64,000 bases of DNA from contig CM114274.1 in NCBI GenBank assembly GCA_050084515.1, forward strand, positions 30,628,001-30,692,000. The letters run 5' to 3'. Each line of letters begins with the position of its first letter. Position 1 is the first letter of the stretch. Below the pieces are notes generated by a model. It did no database searches, was not told the origin of the DNA, and saw only the letters and a program-made list of their open reading frames with translations. Source of the DNA: Blasia pusilla (lineage: Eukaryota; Marchantiophyta; Marchantiopsida; Blasiales). Below, in pieces: positions 12,241 to 24,437 of this stretch. The position numbers were made by a program, and so were the translations under genes.

Positions 12241-13161
12241 ATGAAGGCTGCTGAGCAGGACAAGGTGACGGTAGCCGTTACTTTCCTAAAGGATCATGCT
12301 CTACAATGGTGGACCGCTCAACAAGAGGAATATCTGGGCGGTGAGTCACCTCTGAGTTGGGAGGAGTTCAAGGAGTTGATTGGGGATCGGTTCACTCCGG
12401 AGTACCAAGGGTTGCGTGACACGGTGGAATGCGTGTGGATGCGGCAGAGTGGTTCCTTAAGCGCGTATGTGAGGGAGTTTAGTGCGAAACTGACTTCTAG
12501 TCCGAAGATGGATGAGCACGCGAAGAAGGCTATCTTCATTAGTGGACTCAAGCCGAGCGCTGAGAAGGCCCTTTACCGAATGCCGACGTTGCCAGAAACC
12601 TGCGCGGACCTTCTGAAGCTAGCGGAGCGGATTGGGGACGATGAGGTCCAAACCCAAAAACCCTTCGAGTCAAAAGTTTTTTCGAAGAAGTCGAAAAATA
12701 AGGAGGCGTTCAAAAGAGGCTGGAGTGGGGGCCAGCACGAACCAGGAGAGTCGTCTGCCCCGGCAGCAAAATGAGTGGAACTTCATGCGAAGCCGAAAGG
12801 AGGACAACACTCAAAGACAGGGAACGGCAAGGTCGTATGCTACAACTGTGGCGAACCGGGGCACCTGTCGAAAGGGTGTTCGAAACCGAAGGTTAGTAAT
12901 GGGAGTATGATTGCGTTTGCTCCTAAGCATCTGTTGGCGGGCGATATGGAGACGTCCCTTCAAGTCACCAAGAGGACGCACAATTTGGTGTACCTAAGAT
13001 CCAAGATTGCTAATAGCGATGTGTTGTTGCTCGTGGATACAGGTGCTTCGCACTCCTTCCTAAGCCCGAGAATCGTGAAGGAACTGGGGCTGTCTATCTC
13101 TAAGGCGGACGAGCCCATTCGAGTGGGATTTGCAGGAGGCAAGTCTCATCAGAAGCTCTAG
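12241..13161 (+). pseudogene. gypsy-2 gag and beginning of protease
   Basis: One frame runs from 12241 to a stop at 13159-13161 and is broken only by a TGA at 12772-12774. The first part is a Ty3/gypsy gag (Retrotrans_gag type): 'VAVTFLKDHALQWW' near the start, then 'SWEEFKELIGDRFTPEY', then helices typical of capsid. After the stop the same frame contains a CCHC zinc knuckle, C-Y-N-C-GEPG-H-LSKG-C (Cys codon at 12838). An aspartic-protease active site 'LLLVDTGASHSF' follows (Asp codon 13036-13038). Gag packages the RNA and the protease would process the polyprotein. The frame ends where element copia-2 begins, so the protein is truncated within the protease. Confidence 0.9.
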
Positions 13162-15500
13162 ATAATATACATACACATGTATGGGGATTTACATCTTAGG
13201 TTTCATAATTTAGATCTTTGTGTTTTGTCAGCTTTGTAGATGACTGCTTTAAGTCTCTAAGTGGGCATGGATTTATTTCTTAAAGAAGAACTAAGAGGTC
13301 TTCTCTATCTTTAAAAAAATGGAAGAAAATGGTAGAGAAGAAAAAAATTGGAAATACAAGTGTATATCATCTAAAAATTCAATTTCAAATTATTCCTAAA
13401 TCGACATTCTCCACAAAATTGTAAAGAGTACTGATTGCCCATTTGAGAAATTCGATAAGGATAAAGACATCGTCCGCTATGTCACCACTCTTGGTAAAAC
13501 TCCACAAAAAGGAGTGGAAGAATGGATGAACCATATATTTTTGGAGAAAGCATGCAATATATTGAGTAATATAGGAATGAAGAAGATCTTGTGGACAAAA
13601 GTTGTAAATATTGCACTTTATCTAATAAATGTATCCCATACTAATCTTATTGGATGTAAAATTCCTGGCCTGGTACTCTTGCAAATTACTATGTAACTAA
13701 AGTGTTTGGACGTCATGCATATATTTATGTTTAGTAAGAGAATAAGTCTAAGTTAAACTTGAAGGCTACAAAGTACGTCTTTCTAAGAGTACTGATTGTA
13801 AAGAGTACTGATTGCCCATTCTCCACAAAATTGTATCTTAGAATCAAGGTTAGAGATTCATGTGTAGTGAGACTACTTCACAAATTATATAGACTTAGCT
13901 AGAAGATCCCAAGAGGATTTGGATGTTTTGAGTTTGGATGTTTTTGCGTAAGTTTTCCCTTCTTGCAAGCCTTGATGGTACAAAGAAGCCTTGAGGTTCA
14001 AGATCGGTTGAAATAGATTCTTGCCATGAACCGGTTGAGTTTCTTTGATACAATCATTCTTGGGACTATTGCAATTTTCTAAGGGCAAGAAGGAAATTGG
14101 ATAGGTGTATTGGAGGAAGAAAAGACTTCTTGAGACTCGTGGAGATACATACAAGGCAAGACTTGTGGCAAAATAATACGCCCAAAGGTAAGTTGTTGAC
14201 TTAGTGAGATTTTTTGACCAATGGTAACGATTGCATCCAATTGCATATTTCTAGGCATAGTATCTTTATATGACCTAAAGTTATAGCAACTCGACGTTAT
14301 AACTACGTTTTGAATATAGAAGCTAGAGGAGGAGATAAACATGAAATATTATCTCCAGGATTTTGTACCAAATTAACTTTTCCAACATTCTCTTGGAGGC
14401 ATCCTTTGACACTCATCAAGCTCGGTGTGCAAACTGAAGAAGTCCTTCGTAAAATTAAAGAAAATGTTGAGATAGTGGTAAAAGAGGTTCGATATACTAA
14501 TAAGAATACATGCATATACTTGTAGTGAGTAGGACTATTATGTGTATTTGAAGAAGGCGGAGAGAGGTTTCAATTTTGGTGACATTCTCTTTGTATTATA
14601 TGTTGATGATATGCTTATGTCCGTATCCGTATCCGTGGGCTTATGTCCGTCCAATGGAAGGACTTATCCATGTGGGCCCCATCTTCCCCTTATTTCTCAT
14701 TCTCTCCACTTGCCTTAGTATTCCTCACTTTCCTATTTCTTCCTCCCCCATCTCCACTCCCTCCCCTCTTATTGCCCCACCTATTCCTACCATGCCTTCC
14801 ACCATGAGAAATAAAGTGTGGCCCCCACCTCTTACAATCTATATCCGTGGACATGTCCAAACTTGTTCATCCATATCTATCCTAAGAACGGACTTGTTCA
14901 TTTTTGTGCAACCATGGATATAGGTGTGGTTAGTAGGTATAAGTTAAACCTAGGGAAGCAACATTGGGTAGCGATGAAGTGGATTCTTTGCTACTTTAAG
15001 GGAAGAATGGAAAATTTTTCTTTGATCATAGACATCTAGAAAATGGAGTTGGGGCTGTAGTTGGTCATGTGGTTTATGATTTTGGAGAAGATTTAGACCA
15101 AAGGAGGTCCACTGTAGGTTTTTTGCACATATTGGTGGATGGACCAATTAGATATAAGTCTACACTACAAGCTTAAACAACATTATCTACCATACGGACT
15201 AAGTATGAATGATGTGAAGAGAGTGACTATGAACTTCCTATAGTTCAAGAAGTATACAAGTAAGTTATGTTGGAGACGAATTATTGGAAGTAGTAAATTG
15301 ATAATTTGGAAGATGATATGGTTTATTCAATGTGGTTTTTAAATTAGTTTCCCCTCATAATAAATCCAATCGAGTAAAATTGTTATTTAAGTTGATTCTA
15401 AAGTGTGACAAGGATCTTCTTGTGTGTTGGGAAGAGCAATAGTGTTTGTTGTATGGTTATGAGTAAAGTTGTAGGGTTTTTATGAATGTGTATGTGTAGG
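13156..15500 (+). mobile_element. Second Ty1/copia relic (copia-2), integrase to RNase H
   Basis: The sequence begins inside the copia integrase. 'VWGF...FVSFVDDC' lies at about 13175-13250, and 'NHIFLEKACNILSNIGM' with 'VNIALYLINVSHTNLIG' at 13531-13660. RT pieces appear at about 13900-14590, including a degraded 'LEEEINM' and the catalytic 'LYVDDML' at about 14597-14617. A MITE then replaces the middle of the domain. From 14917 'GVVSRYKLNLGKQHW' and 'MKWILCYFKG' resume, and RNase H remnants ('RRSTVGFL') lie at about 15090-15130. Stops and frameshifts are frequent. No clear LTR is defined at the 3' end. It cannot be the continuation of copia-1, because both contain integrase-end and RT segments. 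Confidence 0.8.
14610..14918. mobile_element. hAT-type MITE (M3) inside copia-2
   Basis: The body is closely related to M2 (the same pyrimidine-rich centre and a shared TGTGGGCCCCATCT(T/-) neighbourhood). The right end TTTTTGTGCAACCATG is the family terminus. The left terminus is not intact: copia RT sequence runs directly into the interior repeat TATGTCCGTATCCG. The RT segment expected between the YVDD block and 'GVVSRY' is missing here, so a deletion accompanied or followed the insertion. Confidence 0.7.
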
Positions 15501-18500
15501 AAAAATGCATGGTTAATCATTATCTATTCCAAAGAAGAGAGGAACATGAAATGTCTCTATCTACAATCTTTGTCCCTATCTTTTCATTTATACACAATAC
15601 AGGAAGGAGGGTACCCAAAAACAAAGAGAATAGGAATAGACCCTCTCCATTACCCTTGAGAGTAGAGGTCCAAAAAGAGTAGGGATTGAGAATGAAATTT
15701 GAATTTGATGGAGGATTGCTACAAGGAAATTAGGGAGAAGGAATGATCCTATGTTTTGTCAAGAGAAGGGGTACAAAATTGGTGGAAATTCCTCCTCCTC
15801 TCTAAAAGAACAAAAAGGGATAGGTCCTCTCTATAGGTCTCAAGAGGGTTCATTTGGTCAAATGCATCACGTGAGGAAAAGAACTAGTTAGAGAGAGTTT
15901 TTTTCGCTCTTTTGAAATATACAACCCCATGAAAAATTGGAAAATATTTTTTTCCAAATAATTCATAGTGAATTAAAATTTTACTGAAAGAATTAAATTA
16001 CTGATATTATTCCCAAGACTAAAAATTGACGAATGTGGAATTATTTTCTGAATATTCTCAATCTTTTTTTCAAGAATAATAGTTAATTCAATTAAATTTT
16101 ACTTGTATCTTTTTTCTTGTATTATTTTAGAAACCTATATCATCATAGGAGAGTGGCCTCTTTATTTTAGAACACCTTTGTTTTTTACACTTAGCGTTTT
16201 CAGCTAGTTCCGATCTAACACGCATCCTTAGGTAACTCAGAAGTCGATGTTGGAGGTGACTTAAATTATTGGGTCAATTACTGGGTTGTTACCCATCATC
16301 AACCGCGCATGGCACATGTATCAACTAGTATATACTCTTATGAAAAGATCACATCCAAACATGCAAATGCACACATGGTGTCAAACATGTTATATGTCTA
16401 GACACTTGTCAAGCACAAAGTTGAAAATAAAAGTTAACTTTGTATACATGTCTAATTTCATACTCTCTCCACATCTCTATTCTTATAGGAGGATGGCTTC
16501 TTCATTCATAAATACTTTTTTTCATGACAAGAAAATTTTTGGAGTATGATTTTTTTAATGAATAATTCATGATTTCCCCTAGTTAATCTGATGTGTAATT
16601 AACTAATGTAGTGGTACTTAAGAGTGACTTTTATACATCACACACTCTTATGAGTAAATCTCCTATCAGTCCTACTGATTCATGTCAATGGCAATTTACC
16701 CGTATCTATTAAGATTCAAAGTGGAATCTTTGTATGGAGTAGGACAAATGAAATGTTTGTGCATTTACATTCATTCCCGTGAATCCCACGATGTCGAACT
16801 GTCTACGAAGTGATTAATGACGTTTCTTCTTTGGAGGCATTGGGAGACGGTAATGGCTGACTGCACCTCAAAGTTCAAAGTTCAAACTAGGGATGTAGAG
16901 AGTAGCGAATTAACGACAAGGTCGCTACCCATGATTGCATTCCAAGATGGATTCGAAAATCTCCATCGAAACACGAGAAATGGCAGAGGGACGCGCAAGT
17001 ACTAAACATAGTTCGCACCATGAAGGCGAGAGAGGGGTGTTATGGGAGCAGCGTGAATAGCGGGGCCGAAGCGAGACGCCTTATCCCACTTCGATCCAAT
17101 TGTCTTTCTAAACTGCTCCCTTCCTTGAAGATCCTTGAATTTCCTCTCTAATCTACACGGTAAAGGTCAAGCACAGCTGTCTGTAGGGTGTGTAGGCGGT
17201 GGCAGATTTTGTCGGGATGTGCGCGAGAGCCTTATTCTCTATGTCAAATTTCTAATCATACTCGCGGACCTTTACTGCCTTATAGTGCCTATTATGCCCG
17301 CATAGGTTTAGCTTTTCAACAGCGGGATGATTGGTAATCATGGCGTCGTAACTTGGTAATCACCGTGAGGATCCCGCAGGACTCAGGAGGGAAAGTGGCA
17401 CTCGGCCCAAGAGAATTGTGCATTTCAAAGGTAGCTGCAGACGGTGCAGACGATTCACTGATTCAGAAACGAAGTATAGCGCATAATCAGTAACTGCTGT
17501 CTGCCACACGGAGAACTGAGGGGAATCCTCGGGACAAACAACATTTACGAGCATGCGTTTGGTAGTCTAGACTCTAGGATTGGATGAGGATGCTCCCGAT
17601 TCCTGCACGTAACGTCTTATTCCGAGTAATAATCTGTCTTGCAGTACTTGGAACCTCGCAGCTATTAATCCGAAGCGCTGAGCGCTACATTCAAGCCATA
17701 ACCTTCATCGAATCATTCGAAATCTGTACTCCTAATTAATTGGAGCTCGCCGGTCTTTTCCCGATTTGAAAAACATTTTACGAATATTCTCTGAAATTAT
17801 TTTGTAATTGTAAGAAATTTGCAGTAGAAATCGAAGTCTAAATCTCAATTGTTTTGCAAAGAACGCCGGCCCTAAGTCATAGAATACAAATTCCTCAAGA
17901 CTCAATAAATGACGATCGAGGGATTAGCAGGGGCGCACACGCGAATCCCATCCCATGCGTGAGTGTCTCGATCTACACTAAAGAGCATCATAGTATCATA
18001 CTCTTCTTTCTAACTCACGCCACATGTTTCCAGCTTTCGTTCGTTGGTTCCTTGGGTGGGCAAAGGGCTTCCCTCATGATTTCTTTCCCTCGAATGCAAT
18101 CGGACGTGTACGTAGCTTGAACTCCACTGTTATAGACTCTAGAGCGAGCCAAGAACATGTGCGGGAATCACCAACTGAATAAACGTATAACAACTGAAGA
18201 AGAAAGGACACCGTGCCAATGGACCACAAACTTCCGGACATTCAAAACACCCATTAGATCGAGCCACATGCAACCTAGATATAGTCCCCGGAAAGTAAAA
18301 GGGCTGTACAGTGAACACACGACAGTTAGCTCGGGGGAATCCATCACGTATAAACACCAAGTCAATTGTACTCTTTTCAAGTACACGGGACATCTATCGA
18401 ACTTACCATGGAGTGCTTAAAGAGAGTACTGGATATCATAATCCACTCACAAGTTGCAAGGCCGGACGAAAATAACTGTAACACAAAACAATCTCATGGT

Positions 18501-19232
18501 AGGCTAAATAGTCGAAAACATCTCCGGGAAAAAGCTGTTTCCGTTAAGCTTGTAACGGACGTCCGTCCGTCCGTCCATCAGTCGAAAGACATCTTCGGAA
18601 GATCGAAGAAGACGACTTGTAATGGCTCGCACATGCTGGCCCAACGGCTCCAGCAAAGGTGCGGCGTTGTCCGTGCCGAAGAAACCACACCGATAACTAC
18701 TTGATTACGACGACGGCAAAGCGCAATCTATATGCGGGCGGGTTTTTCTCGAGCCCGTTCCGTGATTCAATCACCTCCAATAGCCGGTGGACCTTTCCAA
18801 CGATCTGTACTGGGTCGTACGCCACGAAAGTTGGTCCGTCCTCTATCACCGCCCGTATGGCTTCAGACTCCAGCCTCCAGAGTCCAGTCCTCCTCAGCTC
18901 CGTCGAATCACCGACGGCGTGCCAGGGATCCCGCGGAGTTGGAACCCTACTCGGCTGTACAGCCAGCCCTAAAAGCGGCCCTAAAATGGCCAGTGCCGTA
19001 CTTTCTGAATGTCGTGACGACAGTCAGCGCCTTGCCTCGGATATATGGCATGCACGGACGGTTGGTGAGAGAAAGCCGTCCATCTTCGGACCACTATATA
19101 AATATCTTTCTATCCACTGTCGCGCGTTTCCTCCCAGGCATCGCAAGTCCGGAGTCCGCAGCGACTGTCAGGACTATTGTCATTAGAAGTTAATATATCT
19201 TATAATTTAAACCTTTAGATCTCAACATGCAG
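15501..19232. other. No recognisable gene; AT-rich, then higher-complexity sequence from about 16800
   Basis: The first part is AT-rich repeat-like DNA. From about 16800 composition becomes more balanced and resembles the gene space at 35-50 kb. Open frames at 18139-18420 and 18659-19193 resemble no known family and overlap each other on both strands. A short TCCG microsatellite (about 18560-18575) is present. A TATA-like AT-rich run lies just before the tRNA gene. Confidence 0.5.
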
Positions 19233-19305
19233 GCGCCTGTAGCTCAGTGGATAGAGCGTCTGTTTCCTAAGCAGAAAGTCGTAGGTTCGACCCCTACCTG
19301 GCGCG
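19233..19305 (+). tRNA. tRNA-Arg (anticodon CCT)
   Basis: The 73-nt sequence folds as a complete cloverleaf. The acceptor stem is GCGCCTG/CTGGCGC with one T-T mismatch at the sixth pair. The D arm is GCTC...GAGC. The anticodon stem TCTGT/GCAGA encloses TTCCTAA with anticodon CCT at 19266-19268. The T arm is GTAGG-TTCGACC-CCTAC. It reads AGG arginine codons. The internal A box (TAGCTCAGTGG) and B box (GGTTCGACCCC) for RNA polymerase III are intact and there is no intron. Upstream lie a TATA-like AT-rich run (about 19190-19212) and a CAA motif (about 19223), both usual for plant tRNA genes. The first TTTT terminator is at 19375. The discriminator base is G; CCA is not encoded. Confidence 0.97.
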
Positions 19306-20764
19306 CAAGCCGTCAACCAGAAACGTTGAAGGAGTTGTTGCCCCAGCGCAGAATGCCATTCGGCCATCATTTAGTTTTGAGATATCCCCGTAAGTAGCCA
19401 CATTTGTATAATGAACGGAGTGTAATCCAGGCGGCAGTCTTTAGCATCTGCCGTCGAACATTTAGTAATCTCGGTAAGGGTAAGGTTCCCAGCAGAAATG
19501 GGAGGGTTGCCGGCAGCGGTCGGGAACGACTTGCAGAATTTTAACGGTATCCCATCGGTTCCCGGTAGCTTTGGAACAGGAAGTGGAAGAAACCGGTAAG
19601 ATGTTGGAAGGTTGTTGGACGGTCAGATCAGTATAGCCAAAATTGGTTTGATCTCGACCATAGATTAGGGGTGAGGCAACCCATGGACCCTAAATAGATC
19701 ACGCCGAAAAAAAAGAGGTTAAAAAGTATATTACAAGTAACACATTGACTGGTAAATAGATCAAGCTAGTGTTACCCGAAAGGGTCAAAAGGCTAAAAAC
19801 TATATTACAACCGGATAGGACGACCCTAGATTAGGTTTGAGGCAACTCACACACCACCAATTGTACTAGTTTAGGAATTTTTTTAAATGTTGTGGTATGA
19901 TGGGAAATAGGACGGTAAGATCTCATGGACTAGGTTAAGAATATTTGAGATCTTATTGTTTGATGGAAGATCCGACATTAGGATCTCGCACGGGTCCTTT
20001 GTAAGGGCTGCCCATGGGCATGTTTGTAAACACAAATTTTGTCCATGTGGAACTTTGAACTCTCGACTCGTGCTAGAGTTTTAGAGTCTATACTTGCAGA
20101 AACGCATAGCCTAAGCACTCTTGGCATGCGCAACTGCGCTCTCTCAAGTCTCAACTCCTAACTCTTTCCAAGCTGCAACTTAGATTTCAGACTGCAACGC
20201 AGTTACGCCCTCTTGACTCGGGTAGCCATCCGAGCTCTTGAGTTCTATTTTTTTCTGCATTGGAGTTAATACTTCAGACTCCCGAATTATTTGGGACTCA
20301 CGCGACCATGTTGATCTCCCGCTCCTGCTTGCTACATTGGAGTCCAAACTCCCGATTCTTGCCGACTCTTATGGCATTGCATTTTGGTTGCCTTCTCAAA
20401 ATATCAACTTGCTATGCACTCTCGAGTCTCGACTTGCTATAGCCACAAACTAACTCTTGTTGCTGCTCTCCATGGTCGTGGTGATCTTTCATCTTGAGTT
20501 GTAACTTGGAAGTGACGACCTTCCTATGGTGAGTTCCCTTGCTGACAGGTTTCTAAAAAAAAACTAAGGTACGCTCGATTTCCTATAGTGCGTAATTGTG
20601 TGATTGTCCTCGTTCCCGTCCTCCCTATTCTCTTTGCCCTTCGATCATGATTCTTCGTTGCATTAATGGGCAATCTATCTCTGAGCGACAGGTTTTTCGT
20701 TGTCCATGGTCTTTGACTGATGGATGTTGTTTCATAAGAGCTTTGACCAATGGTTACATATAAC
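19306..20764. other. No recognisable gene; short imperfect direct repeats
   Basis: Around 19660-19860 there are imperfect direct repeats (GATTAGG...TGAGGCAAC at about 19660 and 19830; TATATTACAA at about 19726 and 19801). The rest shows no domain or RNA gene. Confidence 0.5.
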
Positions 20765-20769
20765 CATAT

Positions 20770-21085
20770 TTTTTTAATCATAGTTAAGTTAAAGTGTATG
20801 ACATATAGCCTTAATTGGGAAAGAACCAGCCAAAGATGGAAAAAACAAACAACATGAAATAAAGATGAGTGTGGGGTCATAAGTTGGTGAAAAGTAAGAT
20901 AAGGATGAGATCGGGGATAGATGTGAAAAGATGAGATAAGAATATTAGAATCCCAAAAATATTTTCTCGTGCTATGAGGAGAGGACACGTGGGATAAGGG
21001 TTGATAGAGCTAATTTATCTTCATCATACCTATATCTCTAAGGATATAAAGGAAGAGGAGAAGCCTAGAGGGGAGGCCTCAAGGG
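20770..21085 (-). repeat. Dispersed repeat B, copy 1
   Basis: The reverse complement of this segment matches about 56905-57225 over its whole length. Shared stretches include ATCTCATCCTTATCTTACTT and CTCCTCTTCCTTTATA. It is probably an LTR or MITE fragment of an unidentified element. Boundaries are approximate. Confidence 0.75.
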
Positions 21086-21189
21086 GCATTGTACATTTGA
21101 GTACCTCTAGAGTTCTCTTATCCAATGAGTACCTCTAGGGTTATCTTATCCAACGAGGGTGGATTACCCCTCTTGGAAGAAGCATGCAT

Positions 21190-22047
21190 TTATGGTTGCA
21201 ACCACGAAACCTAGACCAAACGCAAACCAAGACTTGAGAGCAGTCGAATTTAGGAAGGTTGGTTGCCAAAGAGGTGAGAATCGGATTTGGAACGCAAATA
21301 GCGTTCTCGATTTTGATTGTGTTTTGGACCATGACGTTAAGTCCCAAGATGAATTTGGTGCAAGTAAGATGGCGTTGGAAAGCTTATGCTAAGCGAATTC
21401 CAACGCACCAAAGATCTCATCAAATGCTTGTCTAGAGGTTGAGAAACTTCCCGAAACAGACTCTATGGGGAGTTGGGTTGAGGGCCAAAAAGAGGGGCCC
21501 GATCGTCTTTCCCCAAAGCTAGGGGGAGGGCAAAGATTCCTAGAAACACTAGTAAGGGGATGTGTATTCAAGGATGCTTGGGACCCAAACCCCTCTTTGG
21601 GGCCCCATGGGGCGGATCAAGGTCTCAAAATGGAGCGGGAGGTTGGTGTTGGGACTCAAAACCCAAATCTGGTCCAAGGGACTGGATTTCAAACGCCACA
21701 CTTTAATTCCAACTGGAGACCCATCTTAGTGAGTCTCAGTTAGGGACTCAGTCGAGATCCATTGGACAGTTGGGACTGCCAGACGTGCAAATGCCGTTTG
21801 AGATCCTTGGACTAACTAGAAAGTGTGTGCTAAGTTTTGAGAGACTTGCATGTGTTTTAAAGCAAGAAACTATGAAGGTTGGGCTTGATGAGAGGCCGAG
21901 TTGAGACGTCGGTGAGTTGGAGCGCTGATTGACCCAGATCAGACTAACGTGAGTGGGTGTTTGAGTGCAGATGTGTAGTGAGAGCGTGTCCTACTAAACG
22001 CATGCTTCCGCAACACTAAAGATTGACGTTCAAGGAGAGTAGGCGCA
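21190..22047 (+). repeat. Truncated gypsy-2-type LTR
   Basis: This segment aligns with 10848-11696 of the gypsy-2 LTR. Shared stretches include AACCTAGACCAAACGC near the start and AGATTGACGTTCAAGGAGAG near the end. It lacks the first ~140 bp and the last ~10 bp, and no internal element sequence adjoins it. It may be a degraded solo LTR or a fragment. Confidence 0.85.
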
Positions 22048-22269
22048 CTTCATAATGGTTGTTACTTGTTTTGCAAGTAATTGATGGAGGGGAAGCAAGA
22101 CAGAATCCTAATTTTCTATTTCTAAACTTGTTCACCATATATCAAACTTTTCTATGTAGATCGATATTGGTTCACAAGGTATTTCGTATATCACTTTGGT
22201 GAAGTGTTCATGATTCAAGTGATGGATTCTTGATTCCCGATAATCCTCCCAATTGTTAGATATGATTAT

Positions 22270-22689
22270 GGGATTGCAAAAAGCTTAGATACACTTGAAT
22301 GGCCAAGTGTCCCAAATTTTAGATCAAGATTACCTATTTGAAAAAAAACAAAAAATGGACAGACCCTTTTTGCGTTAGAATGTTAAATCATAAAGGTCCA
22401 AAACACTTATGTATTTTTGAGCTTTTGATCACTACTTCATTTTCGTTGAAATTTTTTTAGGAAGCGTACATACCCTTAGATGATGAAGTGTGCAAAATTT
22501 TAAATGGAGAAAACATACGAAATTAAGACAAAAAATGGATAGATATTCTTTCCTTACATGATTTAATTTAGGGGATTCAAAACAATATATTCATGTATGG
22601 GATTTCGGTCAAGAATCCATTTTCATTGCAATTTTGTATGTAGCTTAGATACATTTGGAGAATCTAGTGGCCCAAAATTCAAATGAAGA
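22270..22689. repeat. ~180-bp satellite array, left portion
   Basis: Diverged units repeat a block of the form 'GGTCCAAAA...TATTTTTGGGCTTTT...CCATTTTC(C/A)TTGAAA'. The CATTTTC anchor recurs at about 22435 and 22617, a spacing near 182 bp. The array resumes at 32245 beyond gypsy-1, so the retrotransposon landed within one unit. Confidence 0.8.
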
Positions 22690-23057
22690 TGTCATGACCA
22701 TACGGATGATGTCGTAGAGTATAGTGTGCTAGTAGAGGCCATACCTTATGTAGGGCCGTAGTGTCTAGGTAGAGATGCGGTTTCATACATAGGGTTGGGG
22801 GTTACTCAATTGAGGGTGACTTTTCCAGTAGGGCCCGCTCTTAGGTTGGAGGAAATAGTGTGGAGTGCACTCAAAGAATAGTTAGTTCTTTGAGTTGAGC
22901 CTATTGCATTGGGAGTTAGCCTTGGTAGTGAGTAGAGCTCTTGGCTATAGTGATTCCCGCAAGCTTCGACCTGGATTCTCCCATCGTGGAGTGGGTTTGG
23001 CTTGATTGTATATGATTCTATACATGTTTTATGACAGTAGGTCTTTCACGGATTTCA
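22690..23057 (+). repeat. gypsy-1 left terminal repeat (block B)
   Basis: The block starts TGTCATGACC and ends GGATTTCA. It is 368 bp and aligns without length change to 31771-32138. A PBS-like TGGTATCTTCG begins 23 bases downstream, at 23081, further than usual, so the functional LTR end may lie nearer 23079 (GATCA). Confidence 0.9.
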
Positions 23058-23080
23058 CTCAAAGAACTAGAGTAGATCAA

Positions 23081-23091
23081 TGGTATCTTCG
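23081..23091 (+). other. Candidate primer-binding site of gypsy-1
   Basis: TGGTATC matches the first seven bases of the PBS complementary to initiator tRNA-Met; the following bases (TTCG) diverge. Its position just inside the left repeat supports the assignment. Confidence 0.5.
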
Positions 23092-24437
23092 ATTGTGGAT
23101 CAGTAGGATCTGGTTAGGGCTGATTGTGTACTCAGCCGTGGTTTGTTGGGAAAGAAGCGCTTTGCTAAGAGCTTTCCAACGCGCTTTAGATCGCCGGATT
23201 TCGTCAAGGGAGTTGGAAGTTATCAAGGATTGAAGATTCTATTTCGTGTTCGGCGGTTTTCTGATGTGGAGAGCTTGGAGTGCGGAAGCTCTGTTGAAGT
23301 TCATCCAGATCGGGTGAGAGGTTCCTATTGCTACTTGTATTGTGATCTCATGTGAAGCTATCTGCTTGAGTGTGTGGAGCGTTGCGGATTTCTGTGTGCA
23401 TGAATCTCGGCGGAAGTGTTGTCGGATTTGCGATTCTGGAGGTGTATGGACAACAAGTTTGTCTGATTTTTCGCTCGAGTATAGAGCTTGGTTGTAGTTG
23501 AGTTTTTGTGGAGAGATAGCTATGGTGGCCAATTGAATTCTGGTAGAAACAGATTCAATTTTGGTCGAGGATTTGTTGAGTAATTGTTGATCGAAATTTC
23601 GCGGACTATCTCAAGGTCAGGCCATGGTGGATAGCAGATCGGAGGGGCTGGTTGGTTGGTGATTCGTCCGTTTTTGGAGACGCCTATCCAATTGGGGGCG
23701 CCTTGGTTGGGCCTCTCTCCATAGCGAAGCATGGCAAAGCATGGCGAACGGGGCATGTCTCGGCGTGAGAGGCTTCGAGGCAACTCATGGTAGCTCGGGG
23801 CGAGTGGGCGTGAGAGGCGGAGTAAGGAGCAAGGAGCAAGCAAGCAAGCTTGCTTGGGCGTGAGGCAATTTTTGCAGGATTTTTGATTTGAGTGTTGCAT
23901 AAATGGTCACCCATCTTTAGGCTATTCTGCCTGGAAGACGCTTAACTGTTGAGTTCTTAACTATGCTAGTGTACATAGTGGTGTAGCTCATTTGGTGTTG
24001 TTCGGAGATGTGTTAGGCGCTTTATGCATCTCAGGTTTTTGGTTGATGGACCTCTAGCGCATAGTACGGTGTAGCCTCTCCATGTAGGTGATATTTTCAG
24101 GTGCTGCCAGTCCGACTACACGTCATCGACCCGCGGCGGAGTAGCTATTTCGTTAGAATTGTGTGGTGGGTTCTGTGGATTCAAGGGGCGTCACGTTTGG
24201 TGGATTGTGTTACCTTGATTTCCATTAGGTTGCCCACACCCACAGCTAGTAGAGCTAGAATAGTACAGCGACATCGACATCACTTGGTTACTTAGTGGTG
24301 GTAATTTGGTGGTGGTGCGGCATCGGCGTTGGTCATCACGGAGCTGTCTGGTGGTCTGGTTGGGGACCGTGGTACGGAGAGTGGTGGTTTTACACGGAGT
24401 GGATTGAGGTATCGGCTACCTTTTCCACTTCCGACGG
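23092..24437 (+). other. gypsy-1 5' leader
   Basis: About 1.35 kb without a recognisable coding region precedes gag. It includes a GC-richer block at 23690-23870 with short internal repeats (GCATGGCAAAGCATGGCGAA; GCAAGCAAGCTTGCTTG, partly palindromic). Long leaders are common in plant gypsy elements and usually carry packaging signals; that role is only presumed here. Confidence 0.6.

Larger units (their letters stand above)
10708..13155 (+). mobile_element. 5' part of a Ty3/gypsy retrotransposon (gypsy-2)
   Basis: The segment consists of one long LTR (10708-11706), a PBS, a leader and gag plus the start of protease, ending abruptly at about 13155 where copia integrase sequence (copia-2) starts. 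Reverse transcriptase, integrase and 3' LTR are absent. The LTR body recurs, truncated, at 21190-22047. Coding sequence is GC-richer and much better preserved than the neighbouring copia relics, with only one in-frame stop, so this insertion is probably younger. Confidence 0.85.

Noticed and set aside
18659-19193. Two overlapping plus-strand frames of 150-175 codons before the tRNA gene
   Set aside because: They overlap in different frames, contain no known motif, and one ends just upstream of the tRNA; likely chance in GC-balanced DNA.
23696-23870. Gene fragment in the GC-richer part of the gypsy-1 leader
   Set aside because: Short internal repeats and no conserved protein motif; it is within the element's untranslated leader.
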